Part shown: piece by piece, positions 1 through 10,339 of the stretch
Position numbering within the stretch: position 1 is the stretch's first letter
Layout: the number at the start of each line of letters is the position of its first letter
From: Blepharisma japonicum
Lineage: Eukaryota; Ciliophora; Heterotrichea; Heterotrichida; Blepharismidae
Length of the DNA stretch: 64,000 nucleotides
Assembly: GCA_949751835.1 (NCBI GenBank)
Contig: CATKHK010000035.1
Span: 310,001 to 374,000, forward strand
Reading direction: 5' to 3'
Notes under the pieces: model-generated
What the model saw: only the letters and a program-made list of their open reading frames with translations
What the model was told of the DNA's origin: nothing
Databases searched by the model: none
Translations under genes and position numbers: made by a program

Positions 1-119
1 GAACAATTCAAGGGAGAAACGAGGTTCAAGTTGTAGTCCTTAACTGGGCTCAAGCAGGCTCAGGTGTTTATACCAACCCTGCTGGGCTTCTCTTTAAATT
101 GGCTATCACTTATAATTAA
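1..119 (+). CDS. Secreted beta-sandwich protein, tandem copy 1 (3' end only)
   Basis: The reading frame (first full codon at base 3) gives 38 residues ending in TAA at 117-119. It closely matches the C-terminal ends of the genes at 1439 and 3054: GRNEVQVVVLNW, then TNPAGLLFKL and AITYN. The 5' part lies outside the window. This copy has Glu where the other two have Val (GRNVVQV). It is the first visible member of a tandem family of small secreted proteins. Family membership is certain from the sequence; function is inferred only from the downstream copies. Confidence 0.85.
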   Translation, partial: TIQGRNEVQVVVLNWAQAGSGVYTNPAGLLFKLAITYN

Positions 120-1438
120 CTGATTGGCTTAAATACGCCTTATTTAATTTAAATTTCGTCAACTTTTGATATTAGGCTTTTATCAGCAATCATAATTTTA
201 GATAAAATGAATTATCATGCTTAGAGAAAATGGAACTTAAATTGCAATCTATTTACTACTTAAATAGAAACTTCTAATCAATATAATTGTTTGGCAAATA
301 AAAATAAATTAAATTAAGTCTTCTTTTTATTTTATAATTTTATTAAATTTATTAAAGATAAGCATATACTTACTTATTACAATCTTATTGAGCCGTGAGA
401 CATCTATTTTTATGTAATTTTAAAATTTAATACGAGTATAAGAGCACAATATTTTTGAATCAAAATGAAAGTCTTTATAAATGGGGTGGCGATAATAACC
501 AGGATATATGATATTTGCATTAGTGCAAATCAGAAAATTCTAATTAATAATTCTTAAATAAAATTTTAAAGCATGTAAATAAATTCAAAAGATCAATTCT
601 AATAAGTTCAAGCAGGATGCATCTAGAATACCTCTTTATATGACTAAAGTAAATTCTAATAAGACAAATACCATAAAAAAAATTGATGCAACATAATAAG
701 TAACTTCATTCATTTGCCTTTAGAATATCACAAATTAAAGGGTTTAATCCTAATCATAATTATTTGGTTATTAAAATATAATGTTTGCTGTCTATCTAAT
801 TGTATATTGCTTCTATAAAAATTTGAATTTATGAGAGGTTCAATTGATGCATTCCCATTATTGCAGAGTATTGCAACTTTAAAATTCCTCAATAGATCAA
901 GCTTTCTTAGTAATTATTCAAGAGAGAAGATAAGTTAAAATAAAATTTAGTGAAATAAGTAAAAATTAATATCAAACAAAGAGTAAATAGAATAAGAAAA
1001 GAAGTATTTTTTACTTGCATATTTTCATAATTACAAATCAGCAAATTCTAATTAATTAAAAACATAGAAAACGAAAAAAAGCTGCTAATTCTCAAATAAT
1101 TTTTTAATGCTTTATCTCTCTAGCTCAAAATAGAAAATTTTAAATTGGCAAGGTATTTAAATTCTTCGAGAGATTAATTTTAACAACTCTCCCGTCCTTA
1201 ATCGATAAACTTTAGTTGTTCCATTAAGGATAGGGGTTCTCAAAATGTTGGGGAAAAAATTACATTTTATTTTTTGAGGGGTTCGGGTTAATAAATTTTA
1301 ATTTATACAATTCTAAACTTTTATATTATTTAGTTTTGAGGCTGGGTTGAAGGCTAAGTAAAAATTAATCAATCTAATAAATTCTGGTCATTAATTAAGT
1401 CCATTTTTAATCATCGATATTATCCTTTAATAATAAAT
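120..1438. other. Long AT-rich spacer between array copies 1 and 2
   Basis: No open gene on either strand with TGA read as Trp. It holds the downstream repeat block of copy 1 (about 121-370) and the upstream block of copy 2 (about 820-1438). There is one less AT-rich island near 1190-1290 with the inverted pair TCCTTAATCGATAAAC and TTCCATTAAGGA (a possible hairpin). Nothing else recognised. Confidence 0.5.
1371..1438 (+). promoter_or_regulatory. Conserved 5' flank of array copy 2
   Basis: The stretch just before the start codon is almost identical to that before copy 3 (2989-3053). Shared blocks are CTAATAAATTCTGG, TCCATTTTTAATCATCGATATT and TTTAATAATAAATATG. Conservation immediately upstream of both starts, in spacers that otherwise diverge more, suggests promoter or 5' leader function. 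It could also simply be recent duplication. Confidence 0.45.
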
Positions 1439-1945
1439 ATGCTTCAATATTTTGTTTTGGCAACTCTTCTTGCTTGTCTCTCACCAGTATCAGCTGATAA
1501 TGTTCTTACTATCACCAGTGATGAGACATGGACTTGTATAGGTGCAAGCTATATTGGTAACGCTGCTTTGACTTGGACCAATTCAGTAAAGGCTTCAGTT
1601 TATAGTTCTAAATGGATTTGGAAAACCTTTCAAGTAGAAAACCCAACTACAGAAGAAAGTTACACGTTCCAAAAGGAATTCAATGTCCCTGGAAAAACAA
1701 CTTCAGCTCAGCTTATTCTTTCAGCTGATGATAGCTATGCAATCTTGCTCAATGGAAACTTTATTGGAGCTAGTGTGGATAGAACTAATGGAGGTCAAGC
1801 AACAGTGCAATATGATTTGCTCAGTAGAATATATCAAGGGAGAAACGTGGTTCAGGTTGATGTCATTAACTGGGCTTTAGCAGGTGCAACCTATATGACC
1901 AACCCTGCTGGGCTTATCTTTAATTTGACCCTCACTTATATTTAA
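1439..1945 (+). CDS. Secreted beta-sandwich (galactose-binding-like) protein, copy 2
   Basis: 168 residues ending in TAA. The N-terminus is a clear signal peptide (hydrophobic residues 4-15, probable cleavage after PVSA at about residue 19). The mature part is one domain: WIWK near residue 60, a YTFQKEFNVP strand, SADDSYAILLNGNFIG, then GRNVVQVDVINW and a TNPAGL-containing final strand. The pattern 'FxKxFxVP ... ADDSYxxxLNG ... GxNVxxVxVxNW' resembles galactose-binding-like jelly-roll domains found in secreted and cell-surface proteins. Two Cys (residues 11 and 33) are present, one of them in the signal peptide. Role is inferred: a secreted or vacuolar carbohydrate-binding protein. Start chosen at the only ATG that gives a signal peptide, preceded by AATAATAAAT as in copy 3. 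Confidence 0.85.
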   Translation: MLQYFVLATLLACLSPVSADNVLTITSDETWTCIGASYIGNAALTWTNSVKASVYSSKWIWKTFQVENPTTEESYTFQKEFNVPGKTTSAQLILSADDSYAILLNGNFIGASVDRTNGGQATVQYDLLSRIYQGRNVVQVDVINWALAGATYMTNPAGLIFNLTLTYI

Positions 1946-3053
1946 CTGATTGGCTTAAATTTGCCTTGTTTAGTTTAAATTTAGTCACTTTTGACATTAA
2001 GCTTTATCAGCAATCATAATTTCAGAAATAATTAATTATCATGCTTATAGAAAATAGAGCATAAATTGAAAGCTATTTATTATTAAATAGCAAAATTTTA
2101 ATCAATAATTACTTCAATAAACTGATTGCGAAATGAAGTTAAACTAACTTAAACCTATTTTTTACTTAATATTTATTATATTTATAAAATATAAGCAATC
2201 TTAAAGAACTGTGATGCATCTATTTTTACCCAATTGTAAAATTTAATACCCTATAAGGTAGAATAATTTTTTGAAACAAAATAAAATTCTTTATAAATAA
2301 GATTATTTTAATAGCCGAAATATAGCCAAAGAATCAATATGGATCTACCTGGGGTTGAAAAATTTTAGCAGCTCTCTGAGTTTGGTTTCCAAATCAAGTT
2401 GACAAGCTCATTATAGCAATAAATCTAGTAAAATTAGTGCCTAATCAATTCTATCCGTATTAAAAGTATTTCAAGACTAGTCACTTAGACAAATTTCTTG
2501 AAATTCAGCAAATTGAACTTTTCGGAGAGTAGACTTAGTAAATATACAGACTTTAGATCTGACAATGCTCCTTTTAAATGGGAGGCCCTTAATTCAGAAT
2601 ATCAGCTATGGATTCCTTAGATTTTAAATTCATGAGAGTCTCAATTATTAAATTCTCACTATTTCAGCGCATTCTAACTTTAAAATTCCTCATATATTAA
2701 TCTTATTAGTAGTTACTTGAGAAAGAAAGGAAACTAAATTAAATATTTACGAAATAAATAAAATAATTATCAAATGGTAAACATCATAAGAAAAGAAACA
2801 AATTTTTACATAGCATTTGCATGAGCATAAATCAACAAATTCTAATTAATTAGAAGCATATAAACCAAAAAAATTGTTAATTCTTAAATAATTTTTCTCA
2901 GACTTTATGTTTATACCTCAAAATGAAATTTTGAAATCAGTAAAGTGTTTTCAAAAGATTAATTCTAATAAGTGCAATTAATTAAACTAATAAATTCTGG
3001 CCATTGCATTAGGTCCATTTTTAATCATCGATATTGCTCTTTTAATAATAAAT
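1946..3053. other. Spacer between array copies 2 and 3
   Basis: No gene on either strand. It has the same downstream and upstream repeat blocks as the first spacer (downstream about 1950-2130, upstream about 2620-3053). The middle part (about 2330-2600) has a few GC-richer words such as GGATCTACCTGGGG. Its TTTAGATCTGAC and GGGAGGCCCTTAATTCAG-like words recur near 4070-4120 in the third spacer. Confidence 0.5.
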
Positions 3054-3557
3054 ATGCTTAAATATTTTGTTTTGGCAGCTCTTATCGCCTCGATGTCACC
3101 GGCATCAGCTAGCTCTCTTGTTATTGTCAGCGATGAATCATGGATTTGTGAAGGTTCTAACTACATTGGCAACGCTGTTAAAACTTATGCAGACACTACG
3201 ATAAAGGCTACACTTAGCAATGCCTCATGGATTTGGAAAGCCAGCCAAGTAGAAAACCCAACTGCAGAAGAAGCTTACATGTTCCAAAAGGAATTCAATG
3301 TTCCTGCAAAACCAACTTCATCTTTGCTATCTTTTTCAGCTGACGACAGCTATGCAGTCTTTCTAAATGGAAACTTTATTGCATCTAGTAAAAATAAAGC
3401 TAACGGAGGACAAAATCTAATCTCTTTAGATTTAACAAGTAGAACAGTTCAAGGGAGAAATGTGGTTCAAGTTGTAGTCATTAATTGGTCTGCAACAGGT
3501 GCAACTTATACTACCAATCCAGCTGGACTTCTCTTTCGTTTGGAAATCACTTATTAA
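3054..3557 (+). CDS. Secreted beta-sandwich (galactose-binding-like) protein, copy 3
   Basis: 167 residues ending in TAA, closely related to the product at 1439. It has a signal peptide with likely cleavage after SPASA, then the same domain: WIWKASQVENP, the FQKEFNVP strand, SADDSYAVFLNGNFI, GRNVVQVVVINW and TNPAGLLFRL. Differences cluster in the first 60 mature residues and in the loop after LNGNFI (SKNKANGG here, VDRTNGG in copy 2), while the core strands are conserved. That suggests selection for fold with variable exposed loops. Same family and probable secreted binding role as copy 2; ligand unknown. Confidence 0.85.
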   Translation: MLKYFVLAALIASMSPASASSLVIVSDESWICEGSNYIGNAVKTYADTTIKATLSNASWIWKASQVENPTAEEAYMFQKEFNVPAKPTSSLLSFSADDSYAVFLNGNFIASSKNKANGGQNLISLDLTSRTVQGRNVVQVVVINWSATGATYTTNPAGLLFRLEITY

Positions 3558-4725
3558 CTAACTGATTGGGCTAACTTTGTTTTATTTAGTTTGGGCTTAA
3601 TAAACTTTTAACATTAGAATTTTTCAGTAATAATATTTTTAATTAATTTGAATGATCAGGCTTATGGAGATAGAACTTAAATTGAAATCTATTTATTATT
3701 TAAATTGTAAATTCTATATACATAATTATTTTAATAAATTTATTTGGGTAATGAAAATAAATCATATCTTCTTTTATTTTATATTTCATTAAATTTTTAA
3801 AATATAAGCATCGCTACAGTCTTATAGTATCTGCAAAATAAAAATGGGATTAAATTTATGTTTTCACTTATTTAAACTTCTGAAAAAACTTCTGTTAATT
3901 CATAATAGAAGACATTCAGAAGGCATCAATATCAAGCTTACAATTGTATTAACTATTAACAGAAAAATCTATCAAAAAGTAATTAATAGCAATTGTTTGA
4001 AATCTAGAGGTTTTTCTTTTTTAAATTCAGCTAATTGAATTTTCCAGAGAATGATTTTAATAAAGTAGATTTTAGATCTGACGCTATTACTTTTCTATGG
4101 TAAGCCCTTTATTCAGGATACCGGCCATACATTATCTGCTTGAAGTAATCCTCATACTAAATCTTCTATGTGACAAAAATTAAGTGGTGTTAGATCTTAA
4201 ATCAGCAGGCCAAATGCATTAGCGTAGTTAACATAGACAGAGAGAAGATGAGAAGTTTGGCACCTGAGATTCAATAAGTTTGATGATGATACATTTAGAT
4301 AAACCTCTTTACATAAATAATAGTAATTCTATGGAGACGAATACCCACAAAAGTTCAACTTCAGTTGGTCATAAGAGTGTCTCAAAGGTTTAAAAATGTT
4401 TTAATCTTTAACTAAATTTTTTCTTGGATTATCTAAAAATAGGAAATTCCTGTAAAATTTTTGGTAGATTTAAAGTAACTGAAATTCCGAAATTAGACAT
4501 GAAAAAAACTTTCATTGAAAATAATAACTATGCAATATAATAAACATATTTTTCAAACATTTTAATAAGTAATGATCAATCAATTTATTTGGCTTTAAAA
4601 AAACTTTATAAGATCTCTTTATAAATAGCAAAGGAGTTTAGTTATATCAATATTGCATCTTAATCTTGTATGGAGATCTCTTTATATATAGACAAATTTA
4701 ATTTTTATTATAATTGATAAAGCAA
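3558..4725. other. AT-rich spacer after the secreted-protein array
   Basis: It contains the array downstream block (3560-3800), then words matching the middle of the previous spacer (about 4010-4130). No fourth copy of the gene could be found. A short forward open stretch at 3844-4038 has no family features and is treated as chance. 4150-4725 holds nothing recognisable. Confidence 0.5.
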
Positions 4726-5553
4726 TTAAACTAAAAATATTGATAGAATCCATATTGGCATGATAAATCTTTCGATTGATCCGGATAAAAGTGGATTTAT
4801 TTTCAAAGTTTTATTTCCTGAATCGTCATAATCATAATCATTACCATCATCATTACTGCCTTCATAATCATCGTCATCGAAGTCATAGTCATCATTATCT
4901 TGTGAGCCGTTATCATTACCACTCACTTCCCCATTATCGTTGCTATCTTTATCGCCATCACCTCTATCGTCATCTCTATTATCCCCTTTAGCGTCACCTC
5001 TATAATCTTGCTCATCATGAAGAATCCTGCTATTATTGAATGTAATCGGCTGGGATCCAGACTTAGTTATCTGCCACTTACCATTTGTATCAAAATTTCC
5101 ATAAACCCACAGTAGTGCATATAGTTGCCCAGAAATAAAGCTGACGTCTTTTGTATCATTTGATAAAAAGTTTCGACTCCAAGACAAATATTTATTTTCT
5201 CCTGCAATTCCTGCAAATTTATCAAATAAATCATCAGTTCCATTTAAGTCTTTGTCTAGCTGAGGAAATCCTCTTTCATTTGGAAATTCATCTTCAATTG
5301 AATCAGTTGTCAAGTTCACCAATACTACGTCCATGTAGTTAGATTTTGGAGCCTCATTCGAAGGTCTAAACCCCAAAAACAGCCATGAAATAGCATTTTG
5401 TTCAATGAGACTTAATGGAACTGAAAGGTTAAAAGAGACTGTTTCATTAGCTGGATAAGACCAGCTTAGCTCTATGCCATCATATAATGGAAATGCATTG
5501 ACCGCGAAAGGAAGCCATAACAGTAATAAACAAATTCTTTTATAGTTCATCAT
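4726..5553 (-). CDS. DOMON-domain surface protein with acidic stalk and GPI-like tail
   Basis: About 275 residues, starting at the Met-Met pair at 5553/5550, where a signal peptide (RICLLLLWLPFAVNA) begins. An in-frame Met is not needed upstream, and AATTATAATAAAT precedes this ATG as at other starts here. Residues 25-180 look like a DOMON domain (beta-sandwich that binds haem or sugar): ISWLFLGFRP, then MDVVLVNL, a YLSWSRNF strand and LLWVYGNFD near the end. A strongly acidic Asp/Asn/Gly stretch follows, then a short hydrophobic C-terminus (FIMPIWILSIFLV) with no charged tail, typical of a GPI-anchor signal. Inference: cell-surface protein, possibly redox- or sugar-binding. DOMON assignment is by pattern only. 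Confidence 0.7.
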   Translation of the reverse strand: MMNYKRICLLLLWLPFAVNAFPLYDGIELSWSYPANETVSFNLSVPLSLIEQNAISWLFLGFRPSNEAPKSNYMDVVLVNLTTDSIEDEFPNERGFPQLDKDLNGTDDLFDKFAGIAGENKYLSWSRNFLSNDTKDVSFISGQLYALLWVYGNFDTNGKWQITKSGSQPITFNNSRILHDEQDYRGDAKGDNRDDDRGDGDKDSNDNGEVSGNDNGSQDNDDYDFDDDDYEGSNDDGNDYDYDDSGNKTLKINPLLSGSIERFIMPIWILSIFLV

Positions 5554-5673
5554 ATTTATTATAATTAAAAAAAGGTTCTTATTCCTCAAATCAAAGGATT
5601 GTTTAAAACTTGCTTAAAATAATAATTTTATAAAAGTAATGGAGACGAAAATCAAATAATTTTGATAAGCAAA

Positions 5674-6003
5674 ATGGGTGCTTATTGTTGTTCTGCTGTT
5701 GAGAACACAGAAGGCGATTTTTCAATTGCAAAAGAAATTTCAAACAATAGCGTTTTGATTTTCAGTAAAACTGGATGCTCAACTTCATTAGATGCCAAAA
5801 TGAAATTATATTCTGAAGGTGTCAATTTCAAAGTTATTGAGGTTAGTAAGAGGACTAATAAAATAAAAGAAGACCTTAAAAATTATACACACAAAGAAGG
5901 ATTCCCTTATGTCTTTGTAGAAGGGTTGTATATTGGAGGAGTAAATGAGCTCCAGGAAAGAATAAACCAAGGGACGCTAAAGAAGTATAAATCAGACAAT
6001 TAA
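5674..6003 (+). CDS. Glutaredoxin-like protein with N-terminal lipidation motif
   Basis: 109 residues. The fold is that of glutaredoxin: VLIFSKTGC, active-site C35-S-T-S, then GFPYVFVEG with the cis-Pro and YIGGVNEL, the glutathione-binding GG. The second active-site Cys is replaced by Ser, so it is a monothiol-type site, though not the classic CGFS. The protein begins MGAYCCSA: Gly2 fits N-myristoylation and Cys5/Cys6 fit palmitoylation, so membrane attachment is likely (inference). Start taken at ATG 5674; the frame is open a little further upstream without an ATG. It faces the DOMON gene head to head across 120 bp. Confidence 0.85.
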   Translation: MGAYCCSAVENTEGDFSIAKEISNNSVLIFSKTGCSTSLDAKMKLYSEGVNFKVIEVSKRTNKIKEDLKNYTHKEGFPYVFVEGLYIGGVNELQERINQGTLKKYKSDN

Positions 6004-6292
6004 GAAAAATAAATGGAATTATATTATTCAAACATGATAAATTTAATTTGTTCTATGTAGAAAAAATATCAGCTTTAAGCTTTTTTAGTTAATATTTATA
6101 CTGGTCAAGTAAAAATTTATAATTCTCTGTAATAAAGGTTTAGTTAGAGTTTTAAGTATAATGAGAATATAAATCAAAATATTTATAAATTAGAGCCTTA
6201 AATCATGACCCTTCATTTTAATAAGTATTAATTATGATTTTTCAATTAAAACCATCTCCATATCTCCATCCTTAAATCATACAATTAACAAA

Positions 6293-7696
6293 ATGGAAAG
6301 TGAGAATCAACATGATTCAACCAAAACTCTTTCTGAGGCACAAACAGAAGGCTCCTTAGCAGAGACTGAAAGTACTCCTCCGACTATCCAAGACCAACCA
6401 AATCCTGCATCTGCAGAAGAATCCAAAGACCCAAACCCTGAAGAAACTAAAGATGCAGCCCCAGCTAAAAAGAAAAAGAAAAGAAATCGCAAAAAGCCTG
6501 CCAAAGAATCAGCAGCTCCAGTAGTTGCCACAGTAAATCGTTTCCAAGACAACTCTCACATACGTCTCTTAAAGAACTGGAATGATAATTCTAATTACAT
6601 GCAAACCAACCCACCATCAATTCCGATTAGCCAGCAATTTCCCAGCAATAACTTCCCTATAGGCGAAATCTGTGAATACTCGGGCGATAATGCCTATAGA
6701 ACTACAAGCGAAGAAAAGCGTGAATTAGAAAGACTACATTCTTATGATTATGAAGCTTTAAGAAAAGGCGCTGAAGCTCATAGACAGATTAGAAGATGGG
6801 CACAGAGCGTGTTGAGGCCTGGCCTTGATCTGCATGATTTTTGTGAAGAGCTTGAAAATTATTCAAGAGTTTTATTGGAAGGCGATGGAATTGAGGCTGG
6901 CGTTGGTTTTCCAACAGGCTGCAGTCTAAACTATGTAGCTGCCCATTTCACACCTAATCCTGGTGATAAAGTTGCATTAGGCTACGACGATGTCTGCAAA
7001 GTCGATTTCGGAACACACGTCGGTGGAAGAATCATTGATTGTGCTTTTACTGTCGCTTTTAATCCCAAATTCGACAACTTAGTCCACGCCACACAAGACG
7101 CCACAAATGAAGGTGTAAAGCATGCTGGAGTTGATGCAAGATTTTCAGAAATCGGAGGCGTAATCCAAGAAGCCTTAGAAAGCTACGAAATTGAGCTTGA
7201 TGGAAAAACTTACCCAATAAAGGCAATCCGTAACCTCAATGGACACAGCATTGGGCCATTCCACATTCATGGAGGAAAGAGCGTTCAAATTGTGAAAAAT
7301 AATGATCAGACAAGGATGGAAGAAGGAGAGTTGTATGCAATTGAGACATTTGGAAGCACTGGAAAAGGCTTAGTTCATGATGATTTAGAGTGCTCACATT
7401 ATATGATAGACTTTGATCTTTTTGGCAAGCCTATTCCACTGCGTGATAATAAAGCTAGAGGGTTGTTAAGACATATTGAAAAGAAATATGGAACCTTACC
7501 TTGGAGTAGACGTCAATTGCAGAGGGATGGAGAGACAAAACATATTTTGCCACTAAGGAATCTTGTGAATGCAGGAATAGTAGTTCCTTATCCTCCTCTT
7601 TGTGATGTTCGTGGAAGCTATGTATCTCAAATGGAGCATACTTTTATCATCAGACCTACTTGCAAAGAAGTCCTTAGTAGAGGTGATGACTTTTAA
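6293..7696 (+). CDS. METAP2: Methionine aminopeptidase 2
   Basis: 467 residues, usual length for the type 2 enzyme, which removes the initiator Met co-translationally in the cytosol using two metal ions. The N-terminal ~85 residues are acidic then polylysine ([14 protein letters not shown]), as in eukaryotic METAP2 where this part contacts the ribosome. The catalytic domain shows [28 protein letters not shown] (two metal Asp), [14 protein letters not shown] (metal and catalytic His), [12 protein letters not shown] (metal Glu), and terminal [14 protein letters not shown] (metal Glu). No in-frame TGA or intron needed. Confidence 0.97.
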   Translation: MESENQHDSTKTLSEAQTEGSLAETESTPPTIQDQPNPASAEESKDPNPEETKDAAPAKKKKKRNRKKPAKESAAPVVATVNRFQDNSHIRLLKNWNDNSNYMQTNPPSIPISQQFPSNNFPIGEICEYSGDNAYRTTSEEKRELERLHSYDYEALRKGAEAHRQIRRWAQSVLRPGLDLHDFCEELENYSRVLLEGDGIEAGVGFPTGCSLNYVAAHFTPNPGDKVALGYDDVCKVDFGTHVGGRIIDCAFTVAFNPKFDNLVHATQDATNEGVKHAGVDARFSEIGGVIQEALESYEIELDGKTYPIKAIRNLNGHSIGPFHIHGGKSVQIVKNNDQTRMEEGELYAIETFGSTGKGLVHDDLECSHYMIDFDLFGKPIPLRDNKARGLLRHIEKKYGTLPWSRRQLQRDGETKHILPLRNLVNAGIVVPYPPLCDVRGSYVSQMEHTFIIRPTCKEVLSRGDDF

Positions 7697-7942
7697 AGAT
7701 AACGAAATTCAAAAAAATAATTCCTTGCATTCTTTTTCATATTTTTAAAATACTTCTCTGAATTTAATCATTATGGATTAGGATTATATAAAGTATTTCA
7801 TAATTTTAAGATGGAATTAGTGAAATCAAAGCTTAAATGAATATTTTGTGCATTAGCATACTTATCTGGGATTTATTTCAGCATCTTTTAGTATATTCCT
7901 TATTATTTGTTATTTCAGTTTATGAGGTGTTAAAAAGTTAGC

Positions 7943-8395
7943 TTATGAAGGTCCCTTTCTTTTTCCCTTTGTCTTAATCACCTTAGGAGCCGCTTGTTTA
8001 GGCTGTTTTTCGAACTTCTGGTGCTGTGCTTGCTGCTTCTTTTGCCTGTCCTTGATTTCTCTAATAGCCTGTTCTCTTTTAGCCTGTCTCAATTCTGGTT
8101 TTTCCTCTCTGGTTCTCTTAATATCATCCAAAGTGGCTCCAACATAAGCCTTTTGGATCTTTCCAACCTTGCGGACTCTTCTCTTCTTGATAGTCTCAAC
8201 TCTTCCTTTCTTATTTTCACGTCTCCAGGTCTGTGTCCATGTAAGCTTTACAGGCTTCACTCTTTGATGGAAAAGACATCTCACTTTTGACCCAATAAAC
8301 ATGTGGATTTTCCCGTCCTTTGTCACAAAGCGGCTTCCACGTCCTGGCCAAACTTTCATTTCGCTGAAAGAGCATGTCTCAGTGTTGATGACCAT
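7943..8395 (-). CDS. RPL24: Large-subunit ribosomal protein eL24
   Basis: 150 residues matching eL24 throughout: N-terminal CSFSEMKVWPGRGSRFVTKDGK, then the LTWTQTWRRENKKGR segment and a long basic Lys/Gln-rich helix. The Cys pattern of zinc-binding versions is reduced to one Cys near the start. It is the 60S protein at the subunit interface. Ends in TAA; convergent with METAP2 across 246 bp. Confidence 0.95.
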   Translation of the reverse strand: MVINTETCSFSEMKVWPGRGSRFVTKDGKIHMFIGSKVRCLFHQRVKPVKLTWTQTWRRENKKGRVETIKKRRVRKVGKIQKAYVGATLDDIKRTREEKPELRQAKREQAIREIKDRQKKQQAQHQKFEKQPKQAAPKVIKTKGKRKGPS

Positions 8396-8580
8396 CCTTT
8401 AAAATATGGATTATGAGAGGTTTACAATGCAATTTTAGTCCCAATAGAAAAATTAAGGGTTTGATAGGAAAATTTTATAAATACAAACAAAATATTTTAG
8501 TTATGTGAATGAGGGAAACTAGCAAGGGTCTCTTTAAGAGGGAAAGTATGAGATGGTGATTGGGAATCCCCAAGCTTTTT

Positions 8581-10059
8581 CTAAATAGAAATTACTGTGC
8601 TGCAGGTTACGTCAAAATCTAATGTATCACCATTGATTGAGCAGGCATGATTGTTTGTCGATGTAAGAAGGGAATCTTCTGTCGACATTGTAAAGTTATT
8701 TTGATTTGTAAATCAAGGATCTTGCAAGATTTCTGATACTTTTGGTCTTTTAGCTGCATCAACTTTTAGAATTCGAGTAATCAAGCTTTTGGCTGTAGAG
8801 GAAACATGCTGAGGAACAATAAACTGGCCGAGCTGGATTTTTCGGTAGAGATCTTTGTCGCCGTTTCCTTTGAACGGATAATGTCCACATAGCAGCACAA
8901 ATGTTAAAATACCTATAGCCCAGACATCGACTGGAGGTCCAGCATATTCTTTTCTTGCCACAATTTCTGGGGCCATATAGCTTGGAGTTCCGCAGAAAAT
9001 TTTAACCTTTTTATCAATTGGAAAGCATGTTGCAAAACCAAAGTCAATAATTTTTACATCATTTTTTTCGTCTAGCAACAGATTTTCTAGTTTTATATCT
9101 CTATGTGCAACATTTTTGCCATGGCAATACTCCATTGCACACAAAATTTGTTTGATTATTCGTTTTGCTTCATTTTCTTCTAATCTTCTATTAGGTTTTC
9201 TCTTTAGATATCCATGCAAGGAGCATCCAGATACATATTCCATTACAATATGTAACTGCCTTGTAGTATCAATAGTTTCATATAATTTTACAATATTAGG
9301 ATGATCTAGCATCGCTAAAATATCAATCTCTCTCATAACATTTCTCTTTCTATTTGAGTCTAATAATTTTATTTTTTCATAAGTTTTGAATGCAACTTTT
9401 CTATTTGTTGAGGTATGGACAGCATATTTTACAATTGCATAGGCTCCTTGGCCAATTTGCTTGTCGATTTTATAGTCTTCAATCTTTCCATTATGCTTTT
9501 GCTCAGTTGGACTACTTATTGTTAAAGTGTTTTCTTTTGCTGATAAAATAGCGGAAATTGTCTTAGGACCTAATGGAGATCTCGGAGGTAGTTCAAGCTT
9601 AATTTCTTGTCGTTCAGGAATTTTTCTTCCTGAAGGTGGTTTACCGGATAATAATACAGTATTGTGTCTAATTACGTTTTTATCGTCTTGCTTAATTAAT
9701 GCTGTAGGAGGTGTAGTTCTCGTTAAACTGCTCCTCCTCACAGGAATGCTCGATGCAGAGTTTTGTGTATTTTTTCCTAAGTTTTTTGCTTGAGATTCCA
9801 GAAATTTTCTGTACTCCCCAGATGTCATTGTTTTTGGCTCATTTTCATTAGTCATAGGCTGTGCATTTAGTTTTCTTATTAACTCAATAATGTTTTCTGC
9901 TGTGTGAGCATTTGCAGCTGAGGATGGTCTTTTTGATGAAGGTTTTGGAGTAGATATATTTAAAGGGCTTGCAATTTCGCGTTGAGGATGTTTGCTGTTC
10001 TTATCTGAGTAGTGGCCACTAAAGTTTAAAAGTTTACCTCTTGAATTATTTGACTGCAT
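8581..10059 (-). CDS. Ser/Thr protein kinase, CAMK-like (SNF1/MARK type)
   Basis: 492 residues if TGA at 8713-8715 is read as Trp. That Trp completes the family-typical 'DPWF' after the last kinase helix, and the frame then runs to TAG at 8581. Residues 1-200 are disordered Ser/Pro/Arg-rich sequence. The kinase domain follows: YKIDKQIGQGAYAIVKYA glycine loop, VAFKTYEK lysine, HRDIKLENLLL catalytic loop, IDFGFAT, FCGTPSYMAPEI and DVWAIGILTFVLLCG. A 45-residue tail follows. Start at ATG 10059; the frame is open upstream but without ATG. The target is unknown. Confidence 0.88.
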
Positions 10060-10339
10060 TTTACTATTAACGAATGAGTTTAACAGTAACAAAAGAAGAA
10101 AATAATAATAGTAAAATAAATTGAATTCTTACTAGAAATAGAGAATATAGGTTGTGATGTTTCCCAAATTTTGAGAGTTTCGATGGAAGAAATTTTTAAA
10201 AAAAAAAATCAAGAAATTGGAGTTTATAAGATATGAATAAAGAGGGAAATAACAAAAAATTAAAGCATCAGAAAATGTATATTTGGGCTAAAGAAACCAT
10301 GGTTTATTGCGTTTATATCCTAATTTCTAATAAAATTCT

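Larger units (their letters stand above)
1..4150 (+). repeat. Tandem array of gene-plus-spacer units
   Basis: Two complete genes (1439 and 3054) and one gene end (1-119) are separated by spacers that are themselves related. After each stop comes a TGATTGG(C)TTAAAT-like block, then a TTATCAGCAATCATAAT-like block (seen near 180 and 2010, degenerate near 3620). Before each gene comes the same AT-rich run ending in AATAATAAATATG. The blocks around 821-1140 and 2620-2940 also match over several hundred bases. Start-to-start distance of copies 2 and 3 is 1615 bp. Spacer-type sequence continues to about 4.15 kb without a fourth open gene, so the array seems to decay there. Confidence 0.8.

Noticed and set aside
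3844-4038. Short plus-strand open frame of 64 codons after the array
   Set aside because: No signal peptide or similarity to the array genes; its composition matches the AT-rich spacer.
4776-4991. His/Tyr-rich plus-strand frame
   Set aside because: Antisense of the acidic Asp/Asn stretch of the DOMON gene; the His codons are complementary artefacts.
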